Assembly (NCBI GenBank): GCA_016124845.1
Contig: WGMW01000007.1
Span: forward strand, 49,784 to 113,783
DNA length: 64,000 nt
Source of the DNA: Flavobacteriales bacterium
Lineage (GTDB): Bacteria; Bacteroidota; Bacteroidia; UBA10329
Direction of reading: 5' to 3'
The notes below the pieces were generated by a model. That model was not told where the DNA came from and ran no database searches. It saw only the letters and a program-made list of their open reading frames with translations. Of this stretch, positions 35,568-45,427 are shown piece by piece. A program made the position numbers and the translations under genes. Within the stretch, counting starts at the first letter, position 1; each line of letters starts with the position of its first letter.

Positions 35568-36654
35568 ATTCCGAACGCTTCTTTCCGTGCTGATCTTTCT
35601 GGCTTTGGGCAGTTTCGCCCAAAGCGTCAAGCATTCCATTTACCTGATCGGTGATGCAGGAAAGGACACGCTTCCGGGAAGCGCGCTCATGTTGCTGGAG
35701 GAAGACCTGATGCTGCATAGGAACAGCACGGTCATGTTTCTTGGAGACAACATCTACCCGGCAGGGTTGGAAGGCAAAGAAGGCAGCCGTAAAAGGAAGA
35801 TGTCGGAACTTAAATTGCTGGCGCAATTGGAGCGGACAAAAGATCACGAAGGCTATGTTTTCTGGATTCCGGGCAACCACGATTGGAAGGCTGGAAAGTG
35901 GCAAGGGTATCAGTTGGTTCAGGAAGAGGCTAAGTTTGTGGAAGAGTACTACGCAAATGACAGAACGATCAAGAACGACTCAGGCCATGTTTTCATACCA
36001 AGCAAAGGATTGCCAGGTCCGGTTTTCGAAGAAGTGGAAGAGTTCGGTTACAACGTCATTGCCATCGATCTGCAATGGTGGTTGCAGGATCAGTTTTTCC
36101 ATAAAGTGCCGACCGAAAATGGATTGGGGAAACGTGCTATGGAGCGTATGTTTCTTCAGCAATTGGACAGCCTAATCGCATACTCGCAGTCGCAGGGGCG
36201 GATCACGGTCATTGCAGGGCATCATCCCATGTTCAGCAATGGACATCATGGCGCACCTATGCAGCCTTGGCGCGCCATTCTCAATTGGGTTCCGCCATTC
36301 CCATTGTTCGGTCTTTTGGGTTTGAACCGCGCATTGGTGCAGGACATTCCGCAGCCGCGTTACAAGTGCATCCGCAATCGGGTACTTGAGGTTCTGGACA
36401 AGTATGAGAATCTGGTCTACGTTTCAGGTCACGATCACAGCCTCCAGTACTTCGTCAAGAATAAGAACCACTTTTTAGTGAGCGGAGCTGGAAGCAAGCG
36501 CTCGGAATTGAAAGGCGACCGCTACATGGCCAAATACATGGATGACCAGAATTATGGATTCATGCGGTTGGATCTGATGGAAGACGGCAAGATCCATTGC
36601 AGCGTTTTCGGCCACACCATGGGAGGTGTCATCGAAACTTTTTGGCTGAACTGA
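35560..36654 (+). CDS. Exported calcineurin-like metallophosphoesterase
   Basis: The 364-residue product starts at GTG 35560, overlapping the previous stop by 8 bp, and has a signal peptide (MSKFRTLLSVLIFLALGSFAQ). The metallophosphatase motifs are in order: GDAG near residue 32, FLGDNIYP, WIPGNHDW, VIAGHHPMFSNGHHG and YVSGHDHSLQYF. They supply the usual two-metal site. The substrate is unknown; homologues with this layout often act on phosphomonoesters in the periplasm or at the surface. Coupling to the PorE-like gene suggests a shared envelope role, but that is inference. It converges with the GT39 gene, with only 8 bp between stops. Confidence 0.9.
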   Translation: MSKFRTLLSVLIFLALGSFAQSVKHSIYLIGDAGKDTLPGSALMLLEEDLMLHRNSTVMFLGDNIYPAGLEGKEGSRKRKMSELKLLAQLERTKDHEGYVFWIPGNHDWKAGKWQGYQLVQEEAKFVEEYYANDRTIKNDSGHVFIPSKGLPGPVFEEVEEFGYNVIAIDLQWWLQDQFFHKVPTENGLGKRAMERMFLQQLDSLIAYSQSQGRITVIAGHHPMFSNGHHGAPMQPWRAILNWVPPFPLFGLLGLNRALVQDIPQPRYKCIRNRVLEVLDKYENLVYVSGHDHSLQYFVKNKNHFLVSGAGSKRSELKGDRYMAKYMDDQNYGFMRLDLMEDGKIHCSVFGHTMGGVIETFWLN

Positions 36655-36662
36655 GTTTTTAT

Positions 36663-38126
36663 TTAGCGGTTCGGTTCGAACACGTACACATCAAAGATCT
36701 GATGGAAATGTGCCGAATCAACCAGATGAAGCTGGGAATGGAGGGTCTCTAAGATCTTATTGTCAGGCAACACGAATTTGGAATCTGCATCCAGAAAAAT
36801 GACCTGACCGTTATTGTCCAAGTCGAGTTCGTCTACTCCAGATACAGGAAAGATTCCGTTTTTCATCAGAATGTCGTTGATCTCTTTTATCGGCTCATCT
36901 GAAGATGGATTTACCTGATTGAAAAGCGAACGGTCGTGATGAAATGCGTAGGCCAAAGAGAAATGATCCGGACAGATGTAAACCTGCGAATTTTCGTTGT
37001 GACGTTGATCTATGAAAGCCACCGTTTTCTTGATCTCACGATTGTTTGGAGGGTTCAGATTTGTGGTCGCAATTGAACCGATCGCGATGATCAACACTCC
37101 AAGCCAAGGCCATTTGGTTTCTTCCCAAACCAAAGTGGTGATCCACCCGATGGTGAGAAAAAGCGGTATGGATGTGTAGAGAATGTAGCGGTCGATGAAC
37201 ATGGGTATGAACGTCACCGAGATCAGGTACATCAAAGAGTAAGGAAGAACAAACCAGATAAGAACAGTCAAAGCCGCTTTGTTCCGGATTTTCAGAATCC
37301 AATCCTTGATGTTCCATTTTCCCGTAAGTCCAATTCCTAAGATGATGCTCACGAGAATGGCAAGTGTGGTCAGACGCTGATTGAGCATGAGATTGACGCT
37401 GCCGTAGACCTCACCCAAACCGGGAGGGCTTACCCACGTTCCATTGTTCGACACATCGCCAAAACGCAGAATGAAAGTGTATAGATAAGGCGTGTAAAAA
37501 ACTACAGATGCGACCAATGCTCCGATCGGGAATTTCCAGTTTTTGCGTTCAACGAAAAGAAAACCACAGCCCACTTCGACAAGAAGGATATAGAATGAAG
37601 TGAAGTGCGAGTACAGCAGAATTACGTTGCAGAGAGCGACCGCGATCCAATTTCCCCAAGCCCTCGGATTCCTAATTGCCGAGAGAAAGAAGTACATGGT
37701 CCAAGCAGTTGCGAGACTGAATAGCGAATAGACACGTATCTCGTGGGCAAAGCGGATGTGATAAATAGAGAAGACAAACAGGATGCTGGCGATTATGGCT
37801 ACGCCTGAATTGAAAAACCGCTTTCCAGCAAGAAAAACAGGAATGACCGTCAGCGAACCGAAAATGGCAGGCAACAACCGAAGCGACACTTCTGAAGTTC
37901 CAAACCAAAGGATCCAGTAATGTAGCACCATCTCGAACAACGGGGGATTATTTCCTGTGCTGAGAAAACGGATCATCGCGCCCAGATTGAGCTGTGAAAT
38001 GAAGATGGAAAAGGGTTCGTCTCCTGCGATATCAGTCGAGGTGAGATGCAGCCAGCGAACACCAAACGCAACAGCCGTAAGCACACCTGCTACCATCCAA
38101 GTCGGTATTTTATCCAACCATTTCAC
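36663..38126 (-). CDS. Integral-membrane glycosyltransferase, GT39/ArnT-like
   Basis: The 487-residue protein has about ten to twelve hydrophobic segments. The first periplasmic loop carries the acidic pair typical of polyprenyl-phosphate-using enzymes of the PMT/ArnT group (TDIAGDEPFSIFI, about residues 31-43). The loop after the second segment (NNPPLFEMVLHYWILWFG) is also characteristic. A soluble C-terminal domain of about 110 residues follows. Such enzymes move a sugar from a lipid carrier to a protein, lipid or glycan on the outer face of the inner membrane. Substrate and acceptor are unknown. It is transcribed alone and convergent with the phosphatase gene. Confidence 0.85.
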   Translation of the reverse strand: MKWLDKIPTWMVAGVLTAVAFGVRWLHLTSTDIAGDEPFSIFISQLNLGAMIRFLSTGNNPPLFEMVLHYWILWFGTSEVSLRLLPAIFGSLTVIPVFLAGKRFFNSGVAIIASILFVFSIYHIRFAHEIRVYSLFSLATAWTMYFFLSAIRNPRAWGNWIAVALCNVILLYSHFTSFYILLVEVGCGFLFVERKNWKFPIGALVASVVFYTPYLYTFILRFGDVSNNGTWVSPPGLGEVYGSVNLMLNQRLTTLAILVSIILGIGLTGKWNIKDWILKIRNKAALTVLIWFVLPYSLMYLISVTFIPMFIDRYILYTSIPLFLTIGWITTLVWEETKWPWLGVLIIAIGSIATTNLNPPNNREIKKTVAFIDQRHNENSQVYICPDHFSLAYAFHHDRSLFNQVNPSSDEPIKEINDILMKNGIFPVSGVDELDLDNNGQVIFLDADSKFVLPDNKILETLHSQLHLVDSAHFHQIFDVYVFEPNR

Positions 38127-38260
38127 TTCTTCGAAAATTCATAATTCAGGAAGGCAAGATAGAATGATAAACGGAGCAACCTGAAAATTGGATTGTTGTC
38201 GGTTTTGGAGGCGTTTGGCAATGCTTTCAAATGTCACCAAATAATGGGTTCTTTGTGTAC

Positions 38261-39736
38261 ATGCTTCGTTTGTTGTTTTCCGTGGTTTTCTGTCTGTTGA
38301 CGGGTGTTCAGTATGCATCGGCCCAATACCTCTTTCAGCGGGTTTACGGTGGCAACGGTTACGATTCGGGTTGCGAAGTGATTCAGGCCTCTGATGATGG
38401 TTATCTCGTTGCTGGTTCATCGGGCAGTTTCGATGATGAAATGAGCAGCCAGGTGCTGTTACTCAAAACCGATACGGCCGGATATGAGGAGTGGCGATAC
38501 ACTTATGGTGAGCAATATGCCGATCAAGCCACCTCGATGCAACTTTCTTCTGATGGGTACATTTTCATTGGAGGTTACACCGAAACTGTCGACAGCAGTT
38601 ATCAGATGCTTCTCATGAAATTGACCATGAGCGGAGATCTTCTCTGGTCAAAACAGTATGGAGGTTCCGACTGGGAATTTTGCAGACAATTGGTGGCTTT
38701 GCCAGATGGTGGTTGCGTGCTTTTGGGACAGACCTACAGTTACGGAAATGGAAATGGCGATTTCTATCTGGTGCGAGTGAACAGCGATGGAGATAAACTC
38801 TGGGCCAAGACATACGGTGGTTCTCGGCTGGAAAGTGGTGAGGCCATTTCTCTGACCACCGAAGGAGGTTTTTATCTCACAGGTTACACGGAAAGCTATG
38901 GAGCTGGAAAGAAGGACATCTATCTGGTAAAGACCGATGCTTCCGGAGACACCATTTGGACCGGAGCTTATGGGTGGGCTGAAGACGAATACGGTTATGG
39001 ATCTTGCACTACCTATGATGGAAATGTGGTGGTTGTGGGTGGAACATTCAGCCATTCACCTGGTGAAGGTGATTTTATGATGTACAAGATCAGTTCGGAT
39101 GGAGATTCCATCAATGCTCTTTTGCAGGATGGCAGTACGGATGAGTATTGGTTGGATGTGATTGAGGAGCAATCGGGCAGCTTGGTTACCGTTGGTTACG
39201 TGGAGGACAGTGAGTTTGGAAAAGAAGACGTCCGCGTAGCACGCGTAACTCAGGACATGTGGTTTGACGGCTTGGCGGCTTCGCGGGGAAGTGCACAGAA
39301 TGACCGCGGCTTCGATATTAAAAGAACGTCAGATGACGCTTATATCATTGCCGGAGTAACAGGAGGATTTCTGAACAAGTTTGATGACGTTTACCTGTTG
39401 AAGATGGGACTCAACGGTGGTGTGGTCAACCCTCAGCTTGGCGTCAATGAGATCGATCTTGGTGGCAGAACGTTCGGGGTGACCATTGGTCCGAATCCGA
39501 TCTCTGACCAATCGGCTACGCTTTTTGTTCAGAATTTCGATGAATTGAAAACAAGAGTTCGGGGTCAAATGCAGTTGCAGATATTCAACGCTGTCGGTCA
39601 GTTGGCGGAGCAAGAAACTGTCATGTCTGGAAATCAGTCCCTTGGGCAATTGGATCTGCAAGCAGGAATCTACCAGTACAGACTGGTGTCTGGAGATGGC
39701 ATTCTGGCCACAGGCAAGTTGGTGAAACTGAACTGA
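38261..39736 (+). CDS. T9SS type A exported repeat protein
   Basis: The 491-residue product from ATG 38261 begins with a signal peptide (MLRLLFSVVFCLLTGVQYASAQ); an in-frame ATG at 38231 would put ten residues before it. The body has about six repeats of 50-55 residues built on FLVRVNSDGDKLWAKTYGGSRLESGEAISLTTEGGFYLTG-like sequence (here split by natural variation), the delta-60/propeller pattern of secreted Bacteroidota proteins. The C-terminal 85 residues (VTIGPNPISDQSATL to GKLVKLN) are a type A T9SS sorting domain with the usual PNP and GIYxYRL motifs. It is presumably anchored or released at the cell surface. The ligand is unknown. Confidence 0.87.
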   Translation: MLRLLFSVVFCLLTGVQYASAQYLFQRVYGGNGYDSGCEVIQASDDGYLVAGSSGSFDDEMSSQVLLLKTDTAGYEEWRYTYGEQYADQATSMQLSSDGYIFIGGYTETVDSSYQMLLMKLTMSGDLLWSKQYGGSDWEFCRQLVALPDGGCVLLGQTYSYGNGNGDFYLVRVNSDGDKLWAKTYGGSRLESGEAISLTTEGGFYLTGYTESYGAGKKDIYLVKTDASGDTIWTGAYGWAEDEYGYGSCTTYDGNVVVVGGTFSHSPGEGDFMMYKISSDGDSINALLQDGSTDEYWLDVIEEQSGSLVTVGYVEDSEFGKEDVRVARVTQDMWFDGLAASRGSAQNDRGFDIKRTSDDAYIIAGVTGGFLNKFDDVYLLKMGLNGGVVNPQLGVNEIDLGGRTFGVTIGPNPISDQSATLFVQNFDELKTRVRGQMQLQIFNAVGQLAEQETVMSGNQSLGQLDLQAGIYQYRLVSGDGILATGKLVKLN

Positions 39737-39739
39737 TCC

Positions 39740-40978
39740 TTAGAAGAACCCGACCAAACTGACGTAAGCACTTTGAGATGTGCCGACCATCGGAAGAAGG
39801 TAACCTTCCAAATTGTTTGTTCCCAGTTTCACTTCAAAGGTTTCTCCAAAACGTTTACGGAACTCCAGTCCCAAGTTCCAACTTCCGAAACCACCATAAG
39901 CGAACCTTCCATCAATAAAGAATCCTTTTCCTAACGGAGAGTTGGTGCCAACGTATGCGTACGGAATGTAGCCTGGTGCAATCCGATACTGAACACCAAA
40001 ATAGAGTCGCCACTTCTTTTCGTTCAAGTTGTAATGGCCTTCTAAACGCATCCTTCCCGGAACGGAGGTGATGTATTTGTCGAGTTTCACATTGGTGGCA
40101 ACTCCAGAAACAACAGAATCCAGATTGGCCGAATTGAAAGGATTTCCGCCTGCGGCAAACAGATTCACATCCACACCTTCAAACGTAAAGGCAGAATCAA
40201 GATCGGTCTGCTTCAGGTCTTTTTTCCAGCTGATCAGCCCCAGATCGTCAGCTTCAAACTTGATTCCCCATTTGGCAGCATTGTAACCGATGTTGAGGGA
40301 GCCGCTGAATCCGAGCCCGTTTGTTGCAATGTACTGGCCGCTGGAAAGCGAAGCAGAGCGATACGTTCCTTGCAGAACTCCTTGAAGGTATTCGCCATCC
40401 GGATCGGTATAAAGTTCCGCCTCATCAATTTTCAGATTCAGATTCTTCTTTCCCGTAAGCAGCGAAAGTCCAAATCCGATATTCCAAGTACCGTTGGTCT
40501 TCTTGATGTTCTTCAGAATCCCGACCTCAAACTGACTGTACATGAGCAGATTGAGATTTATGGGAGATAATTTGATGTTCTGTCCGGCAAATTGCGCGTT
40601 TCCGAACATGGCCACGTCAAAGAGGTTTTTCGGGTATTTCCCGTCAATGTGGGTTCGGTCGGCAATCTTTACGAACCAACCAATTCCTTTCACACTGTCT
40701 GGAATGTGGCGCGCGTAGATGCCATAATCAAGATCTACCCCAAAACGGTTCATCTTTGAATGCATTCCGCTCACCTTATCCCGAAGATTCCTGTCAAGAA
40801 ATTTCCCCTGATAGACCTTCCACAGAAGATTGGACGTAATGGCGTTGGAACTTGCCTGATACCTTCCGAAAGCTCCCACAGCGTAACCGGAATCCCAATT
40901 GGAGTAGACCGTGTTTCGGAACTGTGCATTCGAACTCATCGCAGCACACAGAAGGAAAGGCAGCAGCAGTCTTTTCAA
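39740..40978 (-). CDS. DUF5723-family outer-membrane protein
   Basis: The 412-residue protein has a signal peptide (MKRLLLPFLLCAAMSSNAQ) and a beta-rich body with alternating segments typical of outer-membrane barrels (FGVDLDYGIYARHIP, GWFVKIADRTHIDG, LNIGYNAAKWGIKFEADDLGLI). It ends in an aromatic residue (SLVGFF), as barrel proteins often do. This matches the DUF5723 family. The start is TTG 40978, overlapping the upstream lipoprotein's TGA as TTGA. The pairing with a large lipoprotein suggests a barrel-lipoprotein complex at the outer membrane, which is inference. Confidence 0.82.
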   Translation of the reverse strand: MKRLLLPFLLCAAMSSNAQFRNTVYSNWDSGYAVGAFGRYQASSNAITSNLLWKVYQGKFLDRNLRDKVSGMHSKMNRFGVDLDYGIYARHIPDSVKGIGWFVKIADRTHIDGKYPKNLFDVAMFGNAQFAGQNIKLSPINLNLLMYSQFEVGILKNIKKTNGTWNIGFGLSLLTGKKNLNLKIDEAELYTDPDGEYLQGVLQGTYRSASLSSGQYIATNGLGFSGSLNIGYNAAKWGIKFEADDLGLISWKKDLKQTDLDSAFTFEGVDVNLFAAGGNPFNSANLDSVVSGVATNVKLDKYITSVPGRMRLEGHYNLNEKKWRLYFGVQYRIAPGYIPYAYVGTNSPLGKGFFIDGRFAYGGFGSWNLGLEFRKRFGETFEVKLGTNNLEGYLLPMVGTSQSAYVSLVGFF

Positions 40979-42594
40979 GGCAATGATGGTCCGATGTTGA
41001 TGTTGAAGTTTCCAATCAGTTTCACGTCAATTCCATAGGTGTCGTAGAATTGGACAAGGTCAGGTTGCCCCGCAGTATTGAACCTGACCTGAATACGGAC
41101 CTGTCTGGTCTGAGGCAGAATCTCCGCAGTTTCGTTTGAAACTGGAATTTCGATCCGCGATTCCAATGGCACAATCACCTTATTCTGCGAATCTACATTC
41201 GGAGCTGTGATCGTAGAAGGTGCCATCAGTGTATCGAGTTCGGCACCATTTTCATCAAGTAGGATAAGTTCGATCAAACCTTCGAGCGGAAAACCGTTGT
41301 TGGCAACAAGCGTAAAACTCCCGCTGTTCACCACATCAACAACCGTGTTTTCGGCTAAGTTCCAATCTAATGTGTCTACCAGTGTAAGATCCGTAAGCGT
41401 TGTGCGAAGCGGAATGTCAATGTCCATCAGCGCTTGAAACGGTCTGTCGTAATAGAAGAAATCGTTTCCTTCCGAGACATTTCCCAATGGATTGAGTTCG
41501 AAATTGAACGTGAATCCCAGTTGGTCTGGAAGATTCTCAATGAACGGTTTGATGTTCGAATTTGAATTGTCAAGCACATAATGGCGTTGCGATGCGATGA
41601 CGCTTTCCGCATTCCCATCGGGATCAAGTGCACGTGTTAGCAGGATCGTGTTCCCAACAATTTCGTGGTTCAGTTCAATGGTCGTGTTCTGCCGTGTGTT
41701 CTCCGAACGAAGACTGCTCAGCAGGAAAGAAGCATCGGCTCCCACACCGTTTGTCATGGTAAGCCCAATGGTTACCGAATCTAAGAACATCTGACCTTCG
41801 GTAATGCGTTTCAGCACATCTATCTGTGTGTTCTGGTCGTCTGACGAAGAACTCTGTTGCCCAAAATACCCTGAGCCGTAGTTCGGAACAATACCTACAA
41901 AAGAATACTCCAAGATCAGAAAATTCTGATTCGCTGGAATCGAGACCGTATCACCGCTTTCCGATGTTTTTATAACGTAAACCGTTGTAAACGTGTTAAA
42001 TCCAGTGCCGGCAATACCACGGAGATCAATGTCATAACCAGTCAAATTGAATTCAAATTCGGAAATGGCCGTATCCGAAATACTTCCTGCGGGAACTGTC
42101 CTTGACGCCTCAAATGGAACTCCGTAGAGTTTTGCCGCAGGAATCTGATAGGTGAAATCCACCGCAGTTTCGAGTACGCTTTTTACTCTCAATTGAAGTT
42201 TTCCGGAACGGAGAATCACTCTTTTCAATGCAAGATCACCGAGGTCATATTTGGTCTCGTCTGTCAGCGGAAGCAAGTTGGTGCCGGGGGGAATATTATT
42301 CAAATTGGCGGGGGAACTGATCGGTTTTGAGATCGTTGTGTCTGGGATTTTGAGAAGCGAATCCAATGAAAGATCGATCAGCGGCATTTCCACTTTCAAC
42401 CGCAGGGCCCCTTCTGCATCTGCGGTGAGCAGCGAGTCGGCCAAAAGGTCTGCCATTGTCAACTTGGTCTTGACGATCGGTGTCAGAACATCCACGTCCC
42501 ATTTTGATGCCCCAATATCCTGTTTACATCCTGAGAGCAGCCCTGCCGAGACCAGTACAAAGAGAAGAATGGAACGTATCAGACCTTTTTTCAT
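40975..42594 (-). CDS. Large exported lipoprotein of unknown function, partner of DUF5723 protein
   Basis: I chose ATG 42594, giving 539 residues that open on a lipoprotein signal (MKKGLIRSILLFVLVSAGLLSGCKQD, lipobox LLSGC). The longer frame adds 43 residues without signal character. The mature part is beta-rich: an N-terminal block with repeated acidic LADSLLTADAEG-type segments and several 90-100 residue beta domains (FGIDLTL-like, IDIPLRTTLTDL, FTLVANNGFPLEGLIELILLDENG). It resembles Bacteroidota surface lipoproteins with immunoglobulin-like folds. No enzyme motif is visible. It overlaps the DUF5723 gene by 4 bp, so the two are almost certainly translated together. Confidence 0.82.
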   Translation of the reverse strand: MKKGLIRSILLFVLVSAGLLSGCKQDIGASKWDVDVLTPIVKTKLTMADLLADSLLTADAEGALRLKVEMPLIDLSLDSLLKIPDTTISKPISSPANLNNIPPGTNLLPLTDETKYDLGDLALKRVILRSGKLQLRVKSVLETAVDFTYQIPAAKLYGVPFEASRTVPAGSISDTAISEFEFNLTGYDIDLRGIAGTGFNTFTTVYVIKTSESGDTVSIPANQNFLILEYSFVGIVPNYGSGYFGQQSSSSDDQNTQIDVLKRITEGQMFLDSVTIGLTMTNGVGADASFLLSSLRSENTRQNTTIELNHEIVGNTILLTRALDPDGNAESVIASQRHYVLDNSNSNIKPFIENLPDQLGFTFNFELNPLGNVSEGNDFFYYDRPFQALMDIDIPLRTTLTDLTLVDTLDWNLAENTVVDVVNSGSFTLVANNGFPLEGLIELILLDENGAELDTLMAPSTITAPNVDSQNKVIVPLESRIEIPVSNETAEILPQTRQVRIQVRFNTAGQPDLVQFYDTYGIDVKLIGNFNINIGPSLP

Positions 42595-42763
42595 TCGGAG
42601 CCTAAAAGTAGGAATAATGGCAAGCATCATAAACGGAAACAGATGCAAGAATAGTTTATGGAAAGATGGTTCTGTTGCAGCTGAATCGTAGTCTGTTACG
42701 AGCGTTCGGAACATTTTCCTCATTCACACGTATCACGCACGAAAACCCAAAACCTTAATTCAC

Positions 42764-43210
42764 ATGGAAACCACTTCGGCCAAAAAAGTGATCGTCTCTT
42801 ACCTGATGACATCGGTGATCTTGTTTTTCATTTCAGCTTTGATGAGTGTCTCCGGATTATTTGGAAATCATATTGTGACATCGGTACATCAAATTTCGGT
42901 AGAACTGATGATCGTTACCCAGCTTTCGATCGTGCTGGTCTCGAATGCGGTATTTCATTGGTTCTTCTATTACGCTGGGTTCAACTCTTCGCCCATTACA
43001 AAAGGGCTTAGTATAGGAATGACATTGGGAGTTGCATACTTTTTGGTTTGCGTCTTCGGTTTGAATCTGTACGATATTTCAGGTGACCCACTTCATGAAC
43101 TTGCCGGGGTTGTCGGTGGTCGGGTTATTGAGTATTGCACTGGAGGTGTTGCTGCGGCAGTGATCAGCGTCAGCGATGTGGAAAAGTGGGGACTGCTGAG
43201 AGCCTTCTAA
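42764..43210 (+). CDS. Small integral membrane protein of unknown function
   Basis: The 148-residue product has four hydrophobic segments at about 8-32, 44-70, 78-102 and 112-136, with little else besides a short polar C-terminus ([12 protein letters not shown]). It is divergent from the lipoprotein gene and converges with rarA, overlapping its 3' end by 4 bp. I do not recognise the family. The ATG and the consistent transmembrane pattern support a real gene. Confidence 0.78.
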   Translation: METTSAKKVIVSYLMTSVILFFISALMSVSGLFGNHIVTSVHQISVELMIVTQLSIVLVSNAVFHWFFYYAGFNSSPITKGLSIGMTLGVAYFLVCVFGLNLYDISGDPLHELAGVVGGRVIEYCTGGVAAAVISVSDVEKWGLLRAF

Positions 43211-44490
43211 TAGCCGTATTTCTTTTTCCAAAGCGCGTTCAATCTCTTGCGGTCGGCAAGTTCGCGAGGGTTATTCTGTGGTTCATAGATCCGCTGCCCG
43301 GATAGTTCTTTGGGCAGAAATTCAAGGTCGATGAAGTTCTGCTCGTAATCGTGAGCATACTTGTACTCTGCGCCATACCCGATCTCTTTCATCAGTTTGG
43401 TTGGCGCGTTGCGCAGGTGCAATGGAACGGGAAGGTCGCCATGATCCTTTGCCATTTGCTTGGCCGTTTTCAGGGCGCTGTAGGTGGCATTGCTTTTAGG
43501 CGAGTTGGCCAAATAGACGGCTGTTTGCGCCAAAATCAGTTCGGCCTCCGGATACCCGATCACATTGATGGCCTGAAAACAGCTGTTGGACAGCACCAGC
43601 GCTGTTGGGTTGGCTGCACCAATATCTTCAGATGCAAGTATCAGCATTCTACGGGCGATGAATTTCGGGTCTTCGCCACCGGCCATCAATCTGGCAAGCC
43701 AATAAAGCGATGCGTTCGGGTCGCTACCACGCATAGATTTAATGAAAGCAGAAATGATGTCGTAATGATTCTCTCCGTTCTTGTCATAATTGGAAACCCA
43801 GTTCTGCAAGCATTCCGCAGCCATCTCATTCGTTATGGTCACCTTTTTCCCATTCTGCGAACTCACAATGAGTTGAAGATTGTTCAGCAGTTTTCGGGCA
43901 TCGCCTCCCGAAAATCGGAGCATGGTCTCAGTTTCTTTGATGGTGATCTTCAGGTCTGGATCCTGTTCGAGTTTCTTTCGCCCTTTCTCAAGCAGTTTTT
44001 CAAGGTCACTTCGTTCGAGTGATCTCAGAATATAAACCTGACATCGGGAAAGTAGGGCTGAGATGACCTCAAACGAAGGGTTTTCCGTGGTGGCACCTAT
44101 CAAGGTAACGATGCCTTTTTCCACCGCTCCCAAAAGCGAATCTTGCTGTGATTTGCTGAAACGATGGATCTCATCAATGAACAGGATCGGTTTTCCCTGC
44201 TTCGAAAAAAGTCCCTTTTCCTTGGCCTTGTCAATTACTTCCCGAACGTCCTTAACACCCGAATTGATGGCGCTGAGGTTGTAGAACGGCCGGTTCAGAT
44301 TGAGCGAAATGATGTGGGCCAACGTGGTTTTTCCGGTTCCAGGAGGACCCCAAAGTATCATGGATGGGATCTGACCCGAACGGATAGCCGTATGAAGGAT
44401 TGAATTTTCACCTACCAGATGTTCCTGACCAACATAATCGTCCAGCGTTTCGGGACGCAGTTGTTCAGCCAATGGAATATCCAGATTCAT
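43207..44490 (-). CDS. rarA: Replication-associated recombination protein RarA (MgsA)
   Basis: RarA is an AAA+ ATPase that acts at stalled replication forks and interacts with single-strand-binding protein. The 427-residue protein begins [21 protein letters not shown]. It has Walker [10 protein letters not shown], Walker [16 protein letters not shown], sensor 1 [11 protein letters not shown], and the C-terminal tetramerisation domain ([36 protein letters not shown]). It ends in the usual helical region. Everything is full length and in order. The next gene on the same strand, a TPR gene, lies upstream of it with its stop 9 bp away. Confidence 0.96.
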   Translation of the reverse strand: MNLDIPLAEQLRPETLDDYVGQEHLVGENSILHTAIRSGQIPSMILWGPPGTGKTTLAHIISLNLNRPFYNLSAINSGVKDVREVIDKAKEKGLFSKQGKPILFIDEIHRFSKSQQDSLLGAVEKGIVTLIGATTENPSFEVISALLSRCQVYILRSLERSDLEKLLEKGRKKLEQDPDLKITIKETETMLRFSGGDARKLLNNLQLIVSSQNGKKVTITNEMAAECLQNWVSNYDKNGENHYDIISAFIKSMRGSDPNASLYWLARLMAGGEDPKFIARRMLILASEDIGAANPTALVLSNSCFQAINVIGYPEAELILAQTAVYLANSPKSNATYSALKTAKQMAKDHGDLPVPLHLRNAPTKLMKEIGYGAEYKYAHDYEQNFIDLEFLPKELSGQRIYEPQNNPRELADRKRLNALWKKKYGY

Positions 44491-44499
44491 ACAGATGTT

Positions 44500-45420
44500 T
44501 TACTCTTCGGAATCGTCCTTTTTCCCCTTCGACTTCTTCTCCTGCGGGGAATCTTCCTCGGTTTTTTCTGTCTTTTCAGTTTCTTGCTCATCCACGCAAT
44601 GGATGGTCAACAACTCTTTCGCTTCGGCATTTCCGAGTTCAGCGGCAGCAGAAAGATCTTTGCAGGCCGGTTTGGGTTTACCCATGTCGATTTTCACTTG
44701 GCCTCGATGCAGATAGGCAACGGCCATGTTCGGGTCGATTTTGATCGCCTGGCTGAAACTCTTGTAGGCTTCTTTCAGATTCTTGGTCTGCATTTGCAAA
44801 AGCCCTTGGTCATCATGGTAAAGCGCAATATCTCCATTGATCTCGATGGCTTTGGCCAGATCGGAAAGCGCACCGGTCGTATCTCCCAACGCCACTTTTG
44901 ACCACGCTCTGTGATGATAGGCCTCATGGAAATCCGGCTTCATCGAAATTGCTTGATCGTAGTCTTCCAAAGCCTCCTGATGCTGGTTGAGCAGACTCTC
45001 AGAATAACCTCGGCTTTCGTATGCATTCGGATAGTCCGGTTTCAACTCGATGACCTTGGAGAAATCCCGTACTGCACGTCTCAGATCCTTCAATTCCAAA
45101 TAGCAGAAGCCGCGGTAATTGTAGGCTTTAACCAAGGTTGGATCCAGTTCTAAGACCTTGTCGAAATCCATTATTGCATTCATTTGGCTTCCAAGGTTCA
45201 TGTATGTGGATCCACGCATCATAATGGCCTCGAAATAATCGGGTTTCATTTCGATGGCACGGTTGAAAAAAGGCAGCGCCTGCTCATCTTCTCCCTTATT
45301 GGAGTGAAGCAGCCCTTGAATGAAAACGTCCTTCGATGTTTGACCGAACGAAAAATTGACCGCAATGATCAATGAAAATAGAAGAAACCCGATGGATTTT
45401 TGAAAACGATTAGACAGCAT
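44500..45420 (-). CDS. Exported TPR protein (array member 4)
   Basis: The 306-residue protein has a signal peptide (MLSNRFQKSIGFLLFSLIIAVNFSFGQ) and about seven TPR units, for example YFEAIMMRGSTYMNLGSQMNAIMDFDKVLELDP. After the last TPR comes a cap, PACKDLSAAAELGNAEAKELLTIHC, with two cysteines 22 residues apart. The last 30 residues are a highly charged Glu/Lys tail. TPRs mediate protein contacts in the periplasm or envelope; the partner is unknown. It is the last gene of a reverse-strand array of four TPR genes separated by 7-8 bp, except for an 80-bp gap before the first. Confidence 0.88.
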   Translation of the reverse strand: MLSNRFQKSIGFLLFSLIIAVNFSFGQTSKDVFIQGLLHSNKGEDEQALPFFNRAIEMKPDYFEAIMMRGSTYMNLGSQMNAIMDFDKVLELDPTLVKAYNYRGFCYLELKDLRRAVRDFSKVIELKPDYPNAYESRGYSESLLNQHQEALEDYDQAISMKPDFHEAYHHRAWSKVALGDTTGALSDLAKAIEINGDIALYHDDQGLLQMQTKNLKEAYKSFSQAIKIDPNMAVAYLHRGQVKIDMGKPKPACKDLSAAAELGNAEAKELLTIHCVDEQETEKTEKTEEDSPQEKKSKGKKDDSEE

Positions 45421-45427
45421 GAGCAGT

